NCBI GenBank assembly: GCA_002007465.1
Contig: LNAC01001225.1
Location: 1,309-65,308 of the forward strand
DNA length: 64,000 nucleotides
Reading direction: 5' to 3'
Source of the DNA: Ailurus styani
Lineage: Eukaryota > Chordata > Mammalia > Carnivora > Ailuridae
Shown here: in pieces, positions 44,067 to 56,720 of the stretch
How the letters are laid out: the number at the start of each line of letters is the position of its first letter
Numbering within the stretch: position 1 is the stretch's first letter
Translations under genes and position numbers: made by a program
The notes under the pieces: model-generated
Seen by the model: only the letters and a program-made list of their open reading frames with translations
Database searches by the model: none
Told to the model about the DNA's origin: nothing

Positions 44067-45594
44067 ACACACATTCTTTTAAATTTAAAATTAAAAGTCT
44101 TCACATATTAATTGTAGCTCTTTTCCCACCTCACAATACATTGTAAGCATTTTTCTATCATAAGTCTTTCAGTGGCTTTGATAGTGGCTTTGGATATGCC
44201 ATTCTTTTATGTAACAGTTCCCTTGTGGTTGAACATTTGGATTCTGGTGTACACACTCGTGTATATACACAATTCTGTGAACAGGTGTCATACCACAGCT
44301 TTAAAAATGTGTTTATTCTGAGGTGATTTTAATTTTTGTTCTGATTGATATCATTTGTTCAGATACTAAATTAGGCTGCCTTACTATTCTACGGTGTTAT
44401 CCCATGTTTGATCTTAGTGGGCATAGGTATTTTCTTTAGGGCTGCTTGTTAGTAGGGACGTTAAAAAAAATAGGGACAATGCACCTCTGAGCTGCCGTGC
44501 TCCATCAGTCAGCAGGGCAGACTGGGCAGCCCTTCAGCAAAGCGTATTCCTTAATGAGAGGAAGAACATGGAAAATGAGGACGCTCCCTGGAGCAAAGCT
44601 GGGGTATCAAAGGATGACTCATACATTCGTTCTTTTCAGTGAAGTATTAGCATCTTTCAGATGGGTTTGTTAAAGAGCTTTCTTTGCTACCAGGTCAGGG
44701 AATCATTTATAAGAGTGACCCAGTATAATTTGATTATTGCTATAGGAAGTGACCGCTATGGGGGTGTCTCCATGTTTTCTTTTCTGAATGGCATTTTATA
44801 TTGTGACTATTACTTTCCTCATATGCCGTGGAATATTTTGGGTATAAATAGTAGATCATTTACAGTTTAGTTTACAGCTGGCTTCGAATCTATCACACTT
44901 TGATTCCTGCTCGTTTGAGGGTCTTTCCTCTAGTTGACGAGGGTGTAGTGCTAGTGTGCTGAGACCGCCTGTGTAGGCTGAATAATCTCACTCTACTCAA
45001 GGCTACAGATTGTGTACCCTTACATATGTTGTCTTCCGTGTTGGGAAAGTATGGATATGCCACTGAAAATCTACTGGGGAAAAGGTCTATGCTTTCTTTC
45101 TTAAAGGAACAGAACATTCTACTTTCTGTTGACCAAGTACATTTCCATGAACAATGTATTAGCTAATTTTGGACAAATCAGATGAGAAGTAATCTCTTAA
45201 AATATTTCATGTTTATTATAGATTACTTACGAAATACTATGTTTCTCTTACATGTTTTCCTTACCAATTAGTAGCATTTGTAACGATAAGTCGCCAGCAG
45301 AGAGTGGTTTTCTGTTCTTCTTCACTCGCAGCACACTTGAAGATAGACAAACTTCCTCTGATACCTGGCTCACCACGGCAACAGTTCTGGTGTTGGTGTG
45401 TGTGCAAGGAATGGGGGTGTGGGCAGTGGTTCTAACATTTAGGTGCCCCTTCACCCTCTCCAACTTTCTGTTGAGTATCATTGAGCTAGAACACTAATCT
45501 TTAGTGATTACCATGAGTTTTGAAGACAGTGTGTCCCAGTTGTATACCTTGCTTTGTTGCCTCTGATTAAAAAACAAACAAACAAAAAAACCCC
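44067..45594. other. Intron 2, mostly unrecognised
   Basis: 44100-44440 may be an old LINE 3' end. 44460-45590 looks unique. No exon-like frame with splice sites and recognisable protein. Confidence 0.35.
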
Positions 45595-45950
45595 AAGCTG
45601 CTTCTTTTGATAATTATAGATATGGATGCAGTTGTGAGAAATAGCACTCAGAGATCCTGCATACCCTTCCCCTGGTTTTCCCCAATGGTAACATCTTGGC
45701 CTAACTGTAACCAGGAAGTTGACATGGATGCGATCCATCCAGATCTCCCCATTGTTACCTGCACTCATTTGTGGATGTGTTCACTTCTGCTCAGCTCTGT
45801 TACGTGGTAGAGTGTGGGGTCTCCACCACAGTCTGGGTACAGACCAGGGGAACAGCTCCACCTCAAGATCCCTCCCTTCTGTGGGCCAGCCAACCTGCTC
45901 CCTTCTTCCCCTAAGCCCCGAGTTGTCTTTGACTTTTACATAAATTTGTT
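45595..45950 (-). mobile_element. Old L1 3'UTR fragment
   Basis: Antisense L1MC/ME-like: CCCCAATGGTAACATCTTGG, CAGGAAGTTGACATGGATGC, CACTCATTTGTGGATGTGTT. Confidence 0.75.
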
Positions 45951-47339
45951 ATTGCAATCTTTGGATGTGATAAGGTATGTTTGAAACCCCTCATTACTTT
46001 GATCAAATTGATCTAAATGGAGGAGTTGTTAAAAATTGGAGCCGAGACACTTAAAAGTAAGACATTTGCAACTTAAATTCTTCTAAAGTATACAAGTCAA
46101 TGAAACTCTCGTGATTTGTCGCAGATGTTAGACTCGTGTACCCAGCTGGCTGTTGGACATATCAGGTTGAAGGCTGCCAGGAGAGCTCAGTTTGCAGTGT
46201 ACTTACTAACCCCACCTCCATTCTCACTAGCTTGGGCTCTTTTTTTGTGTATGTCTTCTCAGGAAGAGGGCCATTCACCTAGTGTAGGTACCTAGTTTTA
46301 GGAGGAGGCGTTTATTCCTCGGAGAGGATGTGGCCCAGTGCCCACTTCTGTCTCCCGCTGCTGTTGTCTCTGGTGTGCCCTGGAGCTGCACTCTGCTGTG
46401 AGCCTGCCTCTCAGTGAACCCTCTCCCTGCATCTTCTCCTCATTAAAGCCTGGCTCTCCCCTGAGTAAAGTACCTTTCTGTCTTCCTCAGGGAGAGGATA
46501 CTTGTCTTTGCTTCCCCCGTAATCTGAGTTTCCTAACTCAGCCCTTACTCCAACCTACAAATTAAAACGATCTGCTCTGAGGCTTGTGCCATCCAGATAC
46601 ATGACATTACGGCTCTTATATGTGTCCTCACCTGACTTCACAGCCCCTGTGCTGAAGTCTCCTGTCACACGTTTGAGTGCTCAGGACCCATTCCCTATCT
46701 TCCTCTTCACCCTCTTCTCTCAGTACCTCTTTCTTGGTGCCTGGATGGGATTGTGGCTCTGGAAAGGAGCCACATGATGCCGTAGCCTTAAAGTTTTGGA
46801 CCTCTTCAGCTCTCAACCCATAATCTGAAATGCTGCTACCTCGAGGGCTACTTTCCATCTTCCCAGCCCTTTGACTTCATCAGGATCTTTAGTTTGTTGC
46901 CTTTTTCATTTATTATAGTACATTACTTCCTTCCCCACTCTACGTATTACATAATGACTTTCTTGCTGTTCTAATATGTTAGAAAGATCATCTCTGTGGC
47001 TCTTTAATTCTTCCTACCCTGTGAAACCTAGTGTCAGGTAGTTGTTCAGCTTCTGTAACCTTCGGGCTCATGCCTTGGGTGGGCTTAGGCACTGATTGGG
47101 CCCGGGGTGTCTCGCTGTCTTCCTCTGTGCCCCTCGTCACTCCCACTGCCCCTCCACTCTGGCTTGTCCCAAAGGAAACCAGCTCTCAACCCACCCCCAT
47201 GCCCACCACTTGCAGAATGTGATCTGCCTTCAATTCTGCCTAGAAACATTTTAAAAATCCAGAAATAACTCTTCAACTTCATGTTCTACCACTTGGGAAC
47301 TTATTTCTCTCAGCACTCATCTTTTCCTGAAGTCCCAGG
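45951..47339. other. Intron 2, CT-rich, possible L2 upstream part
   Basis: CT-rich from about 46310 onward, as in L2 interior sequence, but no firm match. No gene. Confidence 0.35.
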
Positions 47340-48670
47340 AAATAAAACTTTCCCCCTCCTGTCTTAGGGTTGTATCCTGATGCCTCATTCCTCCTCTGGG
47401 ACCTCATTCACTGTCAGCACCACTCTTATTCCTGTCTTTAACCTCTTTCCAGTAGCTCCTTTCCCTTATTATGTAAATGTGCTTCAGTCTTTTCTCATGT
47501 CAACCCTCTTACTGCACCTCAGCTCTGTTACCTGTACGGACATGAGTACATGCACACGTTTGCACACAGATCAAAAAAAAAAGACACCATATTATTTCTC
47601 TCCATCCTTATCACCTGTGCATTCTTCGGCCCATGGTTCTGCCCCAGCCTCCCCACTGAAACTTTTATTCTAAAGTACTGTTTTCAAGCTCTCTAGTTTT
47701 CACATGCAATGAGGGACTTTCCATTGGTTTCTTTTCTTATCCCTATGACTTTTGACATTGTTGACTCTGCCTTCCTCCCCTAGCACCATACTTTTTCTAT
47801 TTTGCTATTATTTCTCTGGCTAGTCAGGCATTTTCAGAGCTTCTCTTACTCAGTTGATTGTCTCCCCCCTCCTTTTCACTCGAACACTTCTGTGAATGGT
47901 CTCATCTTCTGTGGGTTTGGCTACCATGTGCTTGTCACCCTAAATCTCATCTGTAGCCTAGGTCTTTCTTAGCTATAGACCCATTTATACAAGGCACTCA
48001 TCTCTGTGTGGATGTCCTGTAGCTGCCTGAGACTCAATATGTCTAGATACTGATCTGGCATTCCCCACACAGTCCATCAGTCCCAACCCTGAGACCTGCT
48101 TTTTCTGCTTTATTCCCCATAGTCATAAATGGTACTATTATTGCTGCAGCCAGAAACTCAGACTCCTCTCCGATTCAGCTCCCATATCTACTTGATAAAT
48201 AAGTAATTACAATTTGATTTCCACAATGTGTTTTATTTTTTAAATTAAATTTAATTTTTTTGAGAGAGAGAGGGAGCATACATGTGCACTGCGGGGGTGG
48301 ATATGCGGGGAGCAGAGGGAGAGGGAGAGAGAATCCCAAGCAGGCTCCATGACTGGCATGGAGTCTGACGCAGGGCTCCATCTCACAACCCTGAGATCAT
48401 GACCTGAGCCAAAATCAGGAGTCAAGTGCTCAAGCGACTGAGCCACCCAGCCACCCCCCCCACACACACACAATGTGTTTTAAATCTCTTCTTCACTATT
48501 TGTACTGGCTTGGTTCAGGCCCTCACTCTTCCTCTTCTGGATTATTACAGTAGTCTCTTAACTTGTCTCCTTGTCTCTATTCTGTTCCCATTTCAGTCCA
48601 TTCTCCATGTGGTATCCAGGGTAATCTTTGTAAAAATGCATGTTTGTTTTCCACTCTCCAGTAGCATTCC
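47340..48670 (+). mobile_element. L2 LINE, RT/C-terminal region
   Basis: Translated blocks recall L2 reverse transcriptase (a segment like GFGYH before the YADD site at about 47925). GAGACTCAATATGTCTAG and GCAGCCAGAAACTCAGACTC follow, then CAGTCCATTCTCCATGTGGT at 48593. Frame lost. A SINE is inserted at 48240. Confidence 0.6.
48240..48458 (-). mobile_element. Can-SINE in L2, TSD ACAATGTGTTTTA
   Basis: TTTTTGAGAGAGAGAGGGAG body, GAGCCACCCAGCCACCCC head, followed by a CA repeat. ACAATGTGTTTTA occurs at about 48222 and 48471. Confidence 0.9.
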
Positions 48671-48794
48671 ACGAGTTTTATGAGAAATTAGTTTTGTAGC
48701 ATAATCATACAAGACCTTTTGGACACCGAACCTTCATATACCTCTGGATTTTTTCTAGCCATTTTCTCACAAATAATAATAATAATTATTATTA

Positions 48795-48983
48795 AAGATT
48801 TTATTTGTCGGAGAGAGAGAGAGTGCTTGCACACAAGCAGGGGGAGTGGCAGCCAGAAGGAGTAGCAGCCTCCCTGCTGAGCAAGAAGCCCAGTGTGGCA
48901 ATGTGGGACTTGATCCTGGGACCCTGGGATCATGGCCTGAGTCAAAGGCAGACACTTAACCAACTGAGCCATCCAGATGCCCT
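48795..48983 (-). mobile_element. Can-SINE
   Basis: (AAT)n at the insertion edge, AAAGATTTTATTTGTCGGAG and GAGCCATCCAGATGCCCT. CTCACAAAT on both sides. Confidence 0.9.
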
Positions 48984-49047
48984 ACTCACAAATTATTGAT
49001 TTTGGTAAAACACTTATAGTTCTCCCAATGTGACCAGTGTCTTAAGT

Positions 49048-49178
49048 TTTTTTTTTTTTTTTTTTTTTTAGATTTTATTTTTAAGTAATCCTACACCACA
49101 GTGTGTACATCACATTGAACTCACAAACAGGAGATCAAGCATCACATGCTCCACCGACTGAGGCAGCCAGGCACCCCT
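49048..49178 (-). mobile_element. Old short SINE
   Basis: Poly-T, TTTTTAAGTAATCCTACACC, GGCAGCCAGGCACCCC. GTGACCAGT flanks both sides. Confidence 0.85.
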
Positions 49179-49369
49179 CAGTGTGACCAGTTACTAATAA
49201 CTCCGTGTCTTTGAATATATCATTCCCTTTTTGGAACATCTTCCTCTTTCTGACCCACATTAGTCAAAAATCGTCTTCTTCCAAATATCTTCACCACTAC
49301 TTCCCCTTGGGTGTTATTCTCACATAGTGGAGGAGGTCATAGAGGTGATGACTCTCATTAAATATAGAC

Positions 49370-49850
49370 GGGCCCAGGAATGGGTGTTTTTAAAACACTC
49401 CCTGGATTATGCAGATATACCTTTCCTTACTGTTAGTCATTATAAAGTTTAAAAATGTATTTCCATACATAATACTCTACAGTTGGTTTGGTTCAGAAAA
49501 CATGTATTGAAAACCAGCTCCACAGCTGACTGACTCAATGCTATGCACTGAGAATACCACGAATATATGTACCCTGCCCTCTGATAATTCACAGTATAGT
49601 GAGGGAGATACAGACCTGTTGTGCTGTGTGTATCCTGAGATAGGACCATGTATATTGGTGGAGCTGTGCCTAAGGAATTAGGGATCGCTTTTACGAGAAT
49701 ACATGGTAACCAGTAAGGTAAAGGGGAACTGGACATTATTACTTCTTTGAGTCCCAGAGTTTTTCTAGATTTTGATTCAGTAGGTCTGGAAATCTGTGTT
49801 TTTAAACAGTCTCCTTACATGATTCTTACATACCCATCCTGGCCCCAGTC
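49370..49850. mobile_element. MER5-like MITE pieces
   Basis: Two partial hAT-type matches: 49370-49420 (CCAGGAATGGGTGTTTTTAA) and 49750-49850 (TTTTGATTCAGTAGGTCTGG). Boundaries uncertain. Confidence 0.45.
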
Positions 49851-50231
49851 CTAACACTGACATATAGAAACTATATTTGGAGGTATGAATATGAGAAACA
49901 TAATCAAACAGGAATATTTTGAAATAGAAAAAATTTGAAGAAGCCCACAATCTTTCTATAATTGCCACGACCAAAAGATGCCTCAGTTGTCACAGTTAAC
50001 TGTGAGACCGTTATGAAAGAAACAGGCAAGAACTTGGTTGGTTGAGAAGAGAGTAAAAGATTTTAAAAATCTCTTTGGGAATTATACTACTAGAGACTAC
50101 TGCTAAATTTTGAAATTTTCCTTACTTTTTGCTTTACAGGTACAAATCCTATAAATCCTGTGTTTGGTCTAAAAGGAGTGCCAGCAAGTCTTTAGTGAAC
50201 TGTACTTTGTTTTCACTGACCCTGAAACCTT
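49851..50231. other. Intron 2, nothing recognised
   Basis: No repeat. A pyrimidine tract ending TTTACAG at about 50131-50139 looks like an acceptor but leads into no PTPN2 sequence. Confidence 0.4.
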
Positions 50232-50555
50232 TTTTTTTTTTTATTGTGGTAAAAAAATCACATAACATAAATTTACCCTCTTAACGATTTTTAGATCTAC
50301 ACTGCACTGTTGTTAACTATATGCATGTTATTGTACAACCGATCTTTTCCTCTCGTGTGACTAAAACTGTACCCATTGAACAACAACATCCATTCCCCAC
50401 TCCCTCCAGCCCAGGTAACCACCGTTCTACTTTCTGCTTATGGATTTGATTACTTTAGATACTTGGTGTAAGTAGAATCATGCAATATTTGGCTTTTTAT
50501 GCCTGGCTTATTTCACTTAACATAATATCCTCAAGGTTCATCCATGTGAAACTGT
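50232..50555 (-). mobile_element. Old L1 3'UTR fragment
   Basis: Antisense L1M: ATAACATAAATTTACCCTCT, GTTATTGTACAACCGATCTT, CTTATTTCACTTAACATAAT. Confidence 0.78.
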
Positions 50556-50666
50556 CAGTTTTTAAAGGAAAGTAACACAGAAATTCTGGTAGTATGGCAG
50601 GCTAGATAATCCATAGTCGCTTACAAAACAAGATTTTCAATAAACATACTTTTTAAAAGTTTCCAG

Positions 50667-50866
50667 GTGTGGGGTATGTGAGTGGCTCAGTCAGTTAAGC
50701 CTCTGACTCTTGATTTTGGCTCAGGTCCTGATCTCAGGGTCATGAGATTGAGCCCCATGTTGGACTGACTCCCTGCTCAGTGGGGAGTCTGTCTGAGATT
50801 CTCTCTCACTCTCTCTCTCAACTAAGTGAATAAAATCTTTAAATAAATAAAATCTTAAAAAAAAAA
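50667..50866 (+). mobile_element. Can-SINE
   Basis: GGGTATGTGAGTGGCTCAGT head, A-rich tail with AATAAAATCTT twice. Flanks AAAGTTTCCAGGTG and AAAGTTACTAGGTG. Confidence 0.9.
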
Positions 50867-51029
50867 AAGTTACTAGGTGAGGAGAAAGTAAACTTCCAGA
50901 CCTCCTTTGCCTCCCTATCTCCTAAAAAACAAACAAAAAACCCCAAAAATCTCAGCAAATGGTATAGCTACTCTCAATGCAAATACCAGTATTAGCCCTG
51001 AGATTTGTATAATAAATATATTTGTGTAA

Positions 51030-52345
51030 CATTAAAATAGCCTCAAGATATATTAAGCAAAATTGAATAGAATTACAGGAAGAAATAAAAAGTCCATGTT
51101 CATGGCCTTTTAATAAGACAGATTATTAGTAAAGAAATAGAAGATTTAACCACACAGTTAAGCTTAATTTAATAAGAAAAATATATAGAACCTTTTGTCC
51201 AGTAATTAGAGATTACATTTTCTTCTGGGACCAACTTGGCTATACAGTAAATCTTAACAATTTAAGAATTGCTGTCTTACGGGCCATGTTCTTTGACCAG
51301 AATGCAATTGAATTATAGATTATTAATAAAAAGATAAAAAGTCACATAAATTTAGAGATTTAAAGATTTCCAAGTAATTCATGGGTCAAGAAGAAATCAT
51401 AAAGGAAATTTTAAAATGCTTAAAAGTGACAATAGATAAAATACTACTTATCAGAACTTTCATAAAGCAATAAAAACAGTAATGCAAAGAAAATATGTTG
51501 TCTTAGGGCGCCTGGATGGTTCAGTCACTTAATGTCTGACTCTTGATTTCTGCTTAGGTCATGATCTCAGGATTCTGGGATTGAGCCCCAGGTCAAGCTC
51601 TATGCTCAGCAGGGCATCTGTTTCAGGATTCTCTCTCCCTCTGCTCTCCCCCCTCCACTTGCTTGCACACACTCTTTGTAAAATAAATAAGTAAATCTTA
51701 AAAGAAAATATGTTGTCTTAAATGTCTTAAAACAGAATAATAAAAATTAATGTGTTAAGAATAGGCGCTAGTTCTTTTTGGGAGCTTGTTATAGAACTCT
51801 GTTAGCCAAACCTGCAAAGTTTAATAAGAATAAAAGTTACAGGCATATCTCCTTCATGAATATAGATGTAAAGATTAGCAGACTGAATATAGGAGTCTGT
51901 AAGTTTATTTTAGGAATATAAGGGTGGCTTAACATAAAATCTTTTCTTTTTAACATTTGAAAATCTTAAAAATGTTGGTTTACCACAGTAATGAGGTAAA
52001 GGAGAAAAAGTCATGAATATTTCAGTAGATGCAGAAAGATTATTTAAAGTCAGTGCTTGCACATGATTAAAAACAAAACACCTAGCAAATTGGAAAGAGA
52101 GGGGGAACTTCTGTAACCTAATATAAACTATGTAAGAGACGCCTACAATAACATAAGTCTGAATGATAACATGTTAGAAACCTTTCCTTTCTTTGTTTCT
52201 TTCTTTTTTCGTTTTTTTAACAAAAATGAAGAAGGCAAGGGTGCCCACTATTACCGCTTCTACTTAATATCATACTTTAGGTCCTAACCATTACAGAAAG
52301 AAGAATAAGAAATAAAAGGCATACAGATTAGAAATAAAAAGAAAG
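51030..52345 (+). mobile_element. L1 ORF2 fragment, old
   Basis: Sense L1M: GACCAGAATGCAATTGAATT, GCAAGGGTGCCCACTATTAC, ATAAGAAATAAAAGGCATAC. Interrupted by the SINE at 51506. Confidence 0.75.
51506..51700 (+). mobile_element. Can-SINE in L1, perfect 20-bp TSD
   Basis: GGGCGCCTGGATGGTTCAGT head. The duplication at 51486-51505 and 51701-51720 is identical over 20 bases. Confidence 0.94.
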
Positions 52346-52349
52346 CTGC

Positions 52350-52790
52350 TGTTTTATCTGGTGCTATGTAACAAACTGCTCCAAAACAGTGGCTTAAAAC
52401 AATAGCAATCATTTATTGTCTATGCAAATCTGGGAGTTAATTAGACTCAAGAGATTTTTGCTCAGGGTCTTTCATCCAGTTGTAGTTCATATGGTACCTG
52501 GGGCTCGAGTCACCTTGAGGCCTTCCTCACTCAGTTGTGGGCTGTCAGCTGGCATGTCTACATGGGGCATGACCATGTGACCTGAACTTTCTTGCCAATA
52601 GTAGCTGGGTTTCAGGAGTGAGCGTTCTGAGAGCCAGCTGGAAACTGCATTGCCTTGTACCACCTAGACTTAGAAGTCTCATCACCTCCATCATATTCTT
52701 TTCATTAGTGGCCATCCAGGTTCTAGGGGAGAGGACTGATGCTCCATGGTTAGATGGAAGAATTACCAAAGAATTATGGACATGTTTTAA
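52350..52790 (-). mobile_element. MLT1-like LTR, older subtype
   Basis: Antisense: GTAACAAACTGCTCCAAAAC, AGTGGCTTAAAACAATAGCA, CATGTGACCTGAACTTTCTT. Right boundary unclear. Confidence 0.6.
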
Positions 52791-52860
52791 AACGATAATT
52801 ATAGATGATACTATTTTCTTCATAATCCAGAAAATGTGCAGTCAAGTCAAAGAATTATGA

Positions 52861-53243
52861 AGGAACACTTTGGTAGTCTCAGATTTATAAGATAGTAGAT
52901 CTTTAAATTATTAAAACAGACCTTTATACATGACAAGAATCTGCTTGTCATCTTAGTGCAGATTTAGATAAAAGTTGTTGTATAATAGTAATCAGAACAC
53001 GTAAAGATAGAACTTAAATTTTATAACTCTTATGTAAATATTTGCTAACATTCTTCCTTATTCCATCTAAAGTTTAAAAATAAAGACCAAATGCACTTCA
53101 CATTCTCAAATCCATTCTGTTACCAGCTTTTTTACTAAAAGGTTTTCTCATTATTTGTTAGGACTTTGACCTTTGGTTCTATCTTTAATTTTGTTTTTTT
53201 GTTGTTGTTGTTTTTAATCTTCAATTTTAATCAAGTGTAAAAG
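52861..53243. other. Intron 2, AT-rich, nothing recognised
   Basis: No coding or repeat signal. Confidence 0.4.
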
Positions 53244-53258
53244 CTATTTTGGACTTTT

Positions 53259-53434
53259 TTTTTTTTAAGACTATATTTATTTGAGAGAGAGTGAAAGTGA
53301 GAGAGATCACGGATGGAGAGGGAGAAGCAGACTCACGGCTGAGTGGAGCCTGATGTAGGGCTCGATCCCAGGATGCTGAGATCATGACCTGAGCCAAAGG
53401 CAGACTCTTAATAGACTGAACCACCCAGGCGCCC
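53259..53434 (-). mobile_element. Can-SINE, 15-bp TSD
   Basis: TSD CTATTTTGGACTTTT at 53244-53258 and 53435-53449. Confidence 0.93.
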
Positions 53435-53449
53435 CTATTTTGGACTTTT

Positions 53450-54780
53450 AATAATTTATTTCTATAGGTCATTGATGCATTGGAGTGGATCCAAGGAATA
53501 AGAATTAGAATTCTTAGGGAAGAAGCTAGAATTGATTAGATGGGGAAAGAAAACTCTAACTGAACAACATGTTAGCTGACTCCCGATACTCGAACTTCAT
53601 ATGGCAAAAGGAATTTATTGTCCTCTGTTAAGCTTGAACAATAGAACTGCAGTTAATGAATGAATAACATAGTTGGTGAATTTCAGGTCACCAACTTTTT
53701 GAATTATAGAGGTTGGTTAGATAATTTTGAAATATCTCTGTATGCTTCACTTATTACCTCATTCCTTGTCCCTTCCTCACTTCCCCCATTCACCTTTCTC
53801 TCCTCTTAACTGTTGATTCTTTAATGTGTGCACTTTTTTTTTTTTAACCTGGACCACCTGTCCCCCAGTAAAGTTTTGTTCAGTCTTTAAGACATAGGTA
53901 TCACTCCTCTGTGAGGTACCCACTAGTAGTTACTAGTTTGCTTCTATAGTACTTTATTTCTGTACTCTGGTGCAATCTTACTGCCTTATAATTTTATTTA
54001 TTTCATTTACTCTGTAGAGGAGTGATACTCAACAAGGGTGTTTACCATCCCCTGGGAGACATTTTGGAAATTTGTGGCAGCTTTTTTTCTTCTGGTGTAT
54101 TTCTACTCAACTGTTTATATATATTAAAATAAATATTATCTTTTATAAACTACTTTCCATTTATTTTCTTATATATTTCAGTTAGGGCATTACTGATATT
54201 TAAAAAATTATGTATAGTTTCTGTTATCTCTAATAGTAGGATAGTAAAGGAGGTATTAAAGACATCATTAAGCCTCCCCTCTCTCTGAATAATTCAGTCT
54301 AAAAGCCCTTGGAGTTGGGGACCAGCATGTGGAAGGCAGGTAAATGAGGGGGAAGGCATGCTAGGGAGGGGAGAGGGCATGTTTGAAGAATGGAGGAAAG
54401 GTGGAGTGAACCCTGTGGTGTTGGATTAGAATTAGTGTATCAGTGTATGAACTCATGGTTTTCAGAGTATAGGGATATACAGATACATAGAAATGTAGAT
54501 GTGTGTGTGTGCATACTTATATTTCCTAGCCTAGCCACTGAGAAGTCTTGGGAACAATGACACCCTCTTAGCATTGGGCTTGCCTAGCTTTTGATATCCA
54601 AATTTCATTCTCCACTAAGAGGAAAAGGGCTCCTTGAAGCAATGTCTGATTCTAGGGCTAGGGCAGGGAAAGTGTAAGAGTAGCCTGGAATGTCTTGTAG
54701 TCCCAGAAGGTAAGGATGGTCAGGAAATGATGAAGCTATGTCAGAAGGACACAGAAACCATCTTGAAGCCCATGGGCCAA
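53450..54780. other. Intron 2, mostly unrecognised
   Basis: A hAT-type fragment may lie at 54010-54110 (CATCCCCTGGGAGACATTTT). Otherwise ordinary sequence without exons. Confidence 0.4.
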
Positions 54781-55338
54781 ATCTGGGGGTGATTTGAGCA
54801 TTTGAAATAAATAATAATTATAACCTGCTGAATAAAATAGGAATCCATGAGTTTACACTCTTATAAGGAAATATGAATTAATAAATGGGGAGAAAGGAAA
54901 GATCTACCTTAGTGTAGGATGGCAGGTAATAAATGTTGAAATAGATGGTAAACTTAGTGGGTGAAACTTCGATGAGGAACAAAAGATTTACATAATCTTA
55001 AAGTGCCCTCATATAAAATACTGATTAATATAGGAGGGGAATAGTAACTGTGTGGAGAAGTTTGGCAGACACCAACCTTAAACAAGTAATCATGACCAAT
55101 AAGGGGACACATCACATTGAAATCCTGAACTGCCCTAAAGAGTGCAGTGAGTACAGAGCATCACTCTCCTGAACTCACCAGAGGCACAACCTGAACTCAT
55201 TCGTGGAAAATATCAGACGACTCAAATGGATGGACACTGTAGTCTTCAGAAAGTTATAAAAACCCTCCCAAGGAAAACTGAGGAATGGTTCTAGGTTGGA
55301 GACTAAAGAAATATGACATATGAACCTAATATCTGATT

Positions 55339-55556
55339 GGGGCACCTGGGTGGCTCAGTCGGTTAAGTGTCGGACTCTTGGTTTTGGCCCAGGTCACGAT
55401 CTCAGTGTGAGATCAAGCCTTGTGTCAGGCTCTGCACTCTGTACAGCTTCTGCTTGGGATTCTGTCTCCCTCTCCTTCTGCCCCTCCCCCAGTGTGTACA
55501 TGCTTGCACGCTCACATGCATGCTCTCTCTCTCAGTAAATAAAATCTTAAAAAAGT
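55339..55556 (+). mobile_element. Can-SINE
   Basis: GGGGCACCTGGGTGGCTCAG head, GTAAATAAAATCTTAAAAAA tail. Confidence 0.9.
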
Positions 55557-55660
55557 AATGTGATCCTGTATTGGATCCTTTTTTTTGAAAAGGTATTATA
55601 GCACAGTTGGCGAAACTTGAATGGGGTCTGAGTAAAGTTCACTGTTAATTTTATGATTTT

Positions 55661-55855
55661 TTAAAGATTTTATGTATTTATTTACTTGCCAGAGAGAGAG
55701 TGAGAGCGTGCACAGGCAGGGAGAGCAAGCAGGCAGGGGAAGAAGCAGACTCCCAGCTGAGCAAGGAGCCCAATGCGGGACTCAGTCCCAGGACCCCAGG
55801 ATCATAACCGAAGCCAAAGGCAGACACTTAGCCAGCTGAGCCACCCAGGCATCCC
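55661..55855 (-). mobile_element. Can-SINE, perfect 15-bp TSD
   Basis: TSD TAATTTTATGATTTT at 55646-55660 and 55856-55870. Head GAGCCACCCAGGCATCCC. Confidence 0.94.
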
Positions 55856-56720
55856 TAATTTTATGATTTTGCTGGCTATACTGTGGTTAAGTAGAAATCC
55901 AGTTAGGAAATGGGCAAAAGAGTATGAACACAGATGGCTGATAAGTACATAAGCATATGAAAAACATCATTAACTATTAGGGAAACATTAACCATTAGGG
56001 AGATAAAAATTAAAGCCATGCTGGTGAGGGATCACTACATACCCACTGGAACAGCTAAAGTAATGAGGCCACAATATTCCAAGAATATAGAAACTGGATC
56101 TCATATAAGGCTAGTGAGAACATAAAATGTATGATCACTTTGGAAAATTTGTTTGTCAGTTTCTTGAAAAGCTAAACATACCTTATATAACCCAGCCATT
56201 GCACTCCTGGGCATTTATCCCAGAGAATTGCAACCTTCTGTCCATACAGAAATGCATTCATGAATGTATATAGCAGCTTTATTTGTGATAGCTCCAAACT
56301 GGAAACAGCCCAGATGTCCATCCACGGGTGAAGTGGTTAGCAAACTGGTGCATTCATACCATGGCATAGTACTCAGCAATAAAAAGAAATGAGCTATTGA
56401 TAACATGCAACAAGTTGGGTGGATCTCAGAGGACTCATGCTGAGTCAAAAAATCCAATCTCAAAGGTTACATGTCGTATGATTCCATTTTTACAGCATTC
56501 TTGAAATGATAAAATTATAGAGATGGAGAACAGATTAATGGGTTAGGGACAGGGTTGGGGGAGAGTGTGACTCTATAGGGGTTGCACAGAGGATCTTTGT
56601 GGTAATGGAACAGGACTGTATCTTGATTGTGGTGGTGGTTACACAACCTCCCCATGTGATAGAATGGCATAGAACTGTACACACCCACACAAATAGGTAC
56701 CTGTAAAACAGGAAATTGGA

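Larger units (their letters stand above)
54785..56720 (+). mobile_element. Old L1 fragments, sense, with two SINEs
   Basis: 3'UTR-like blocks (CAGAGGCACAACCTGAACTC; ACAGTTGGCGAAACTTGAAT) are followed by an ORF2 end and 3'UTR (CCATTGCACTCCTGGGCATT; GGAATATT-type CATGGCATAGTACTCAGCAA; AGAACTGTACACACCCACAC). Confidence 0.7.

Noticed and set aside
50131..50200. Acceptor-like TTTGCTTTACAG followed by a short open stretch, considered as PTPN2 exon 3
   Set aside because: The downstream translation does not resemble the conserved segment after RDVSPY and quickly meets stops. No matching donor.
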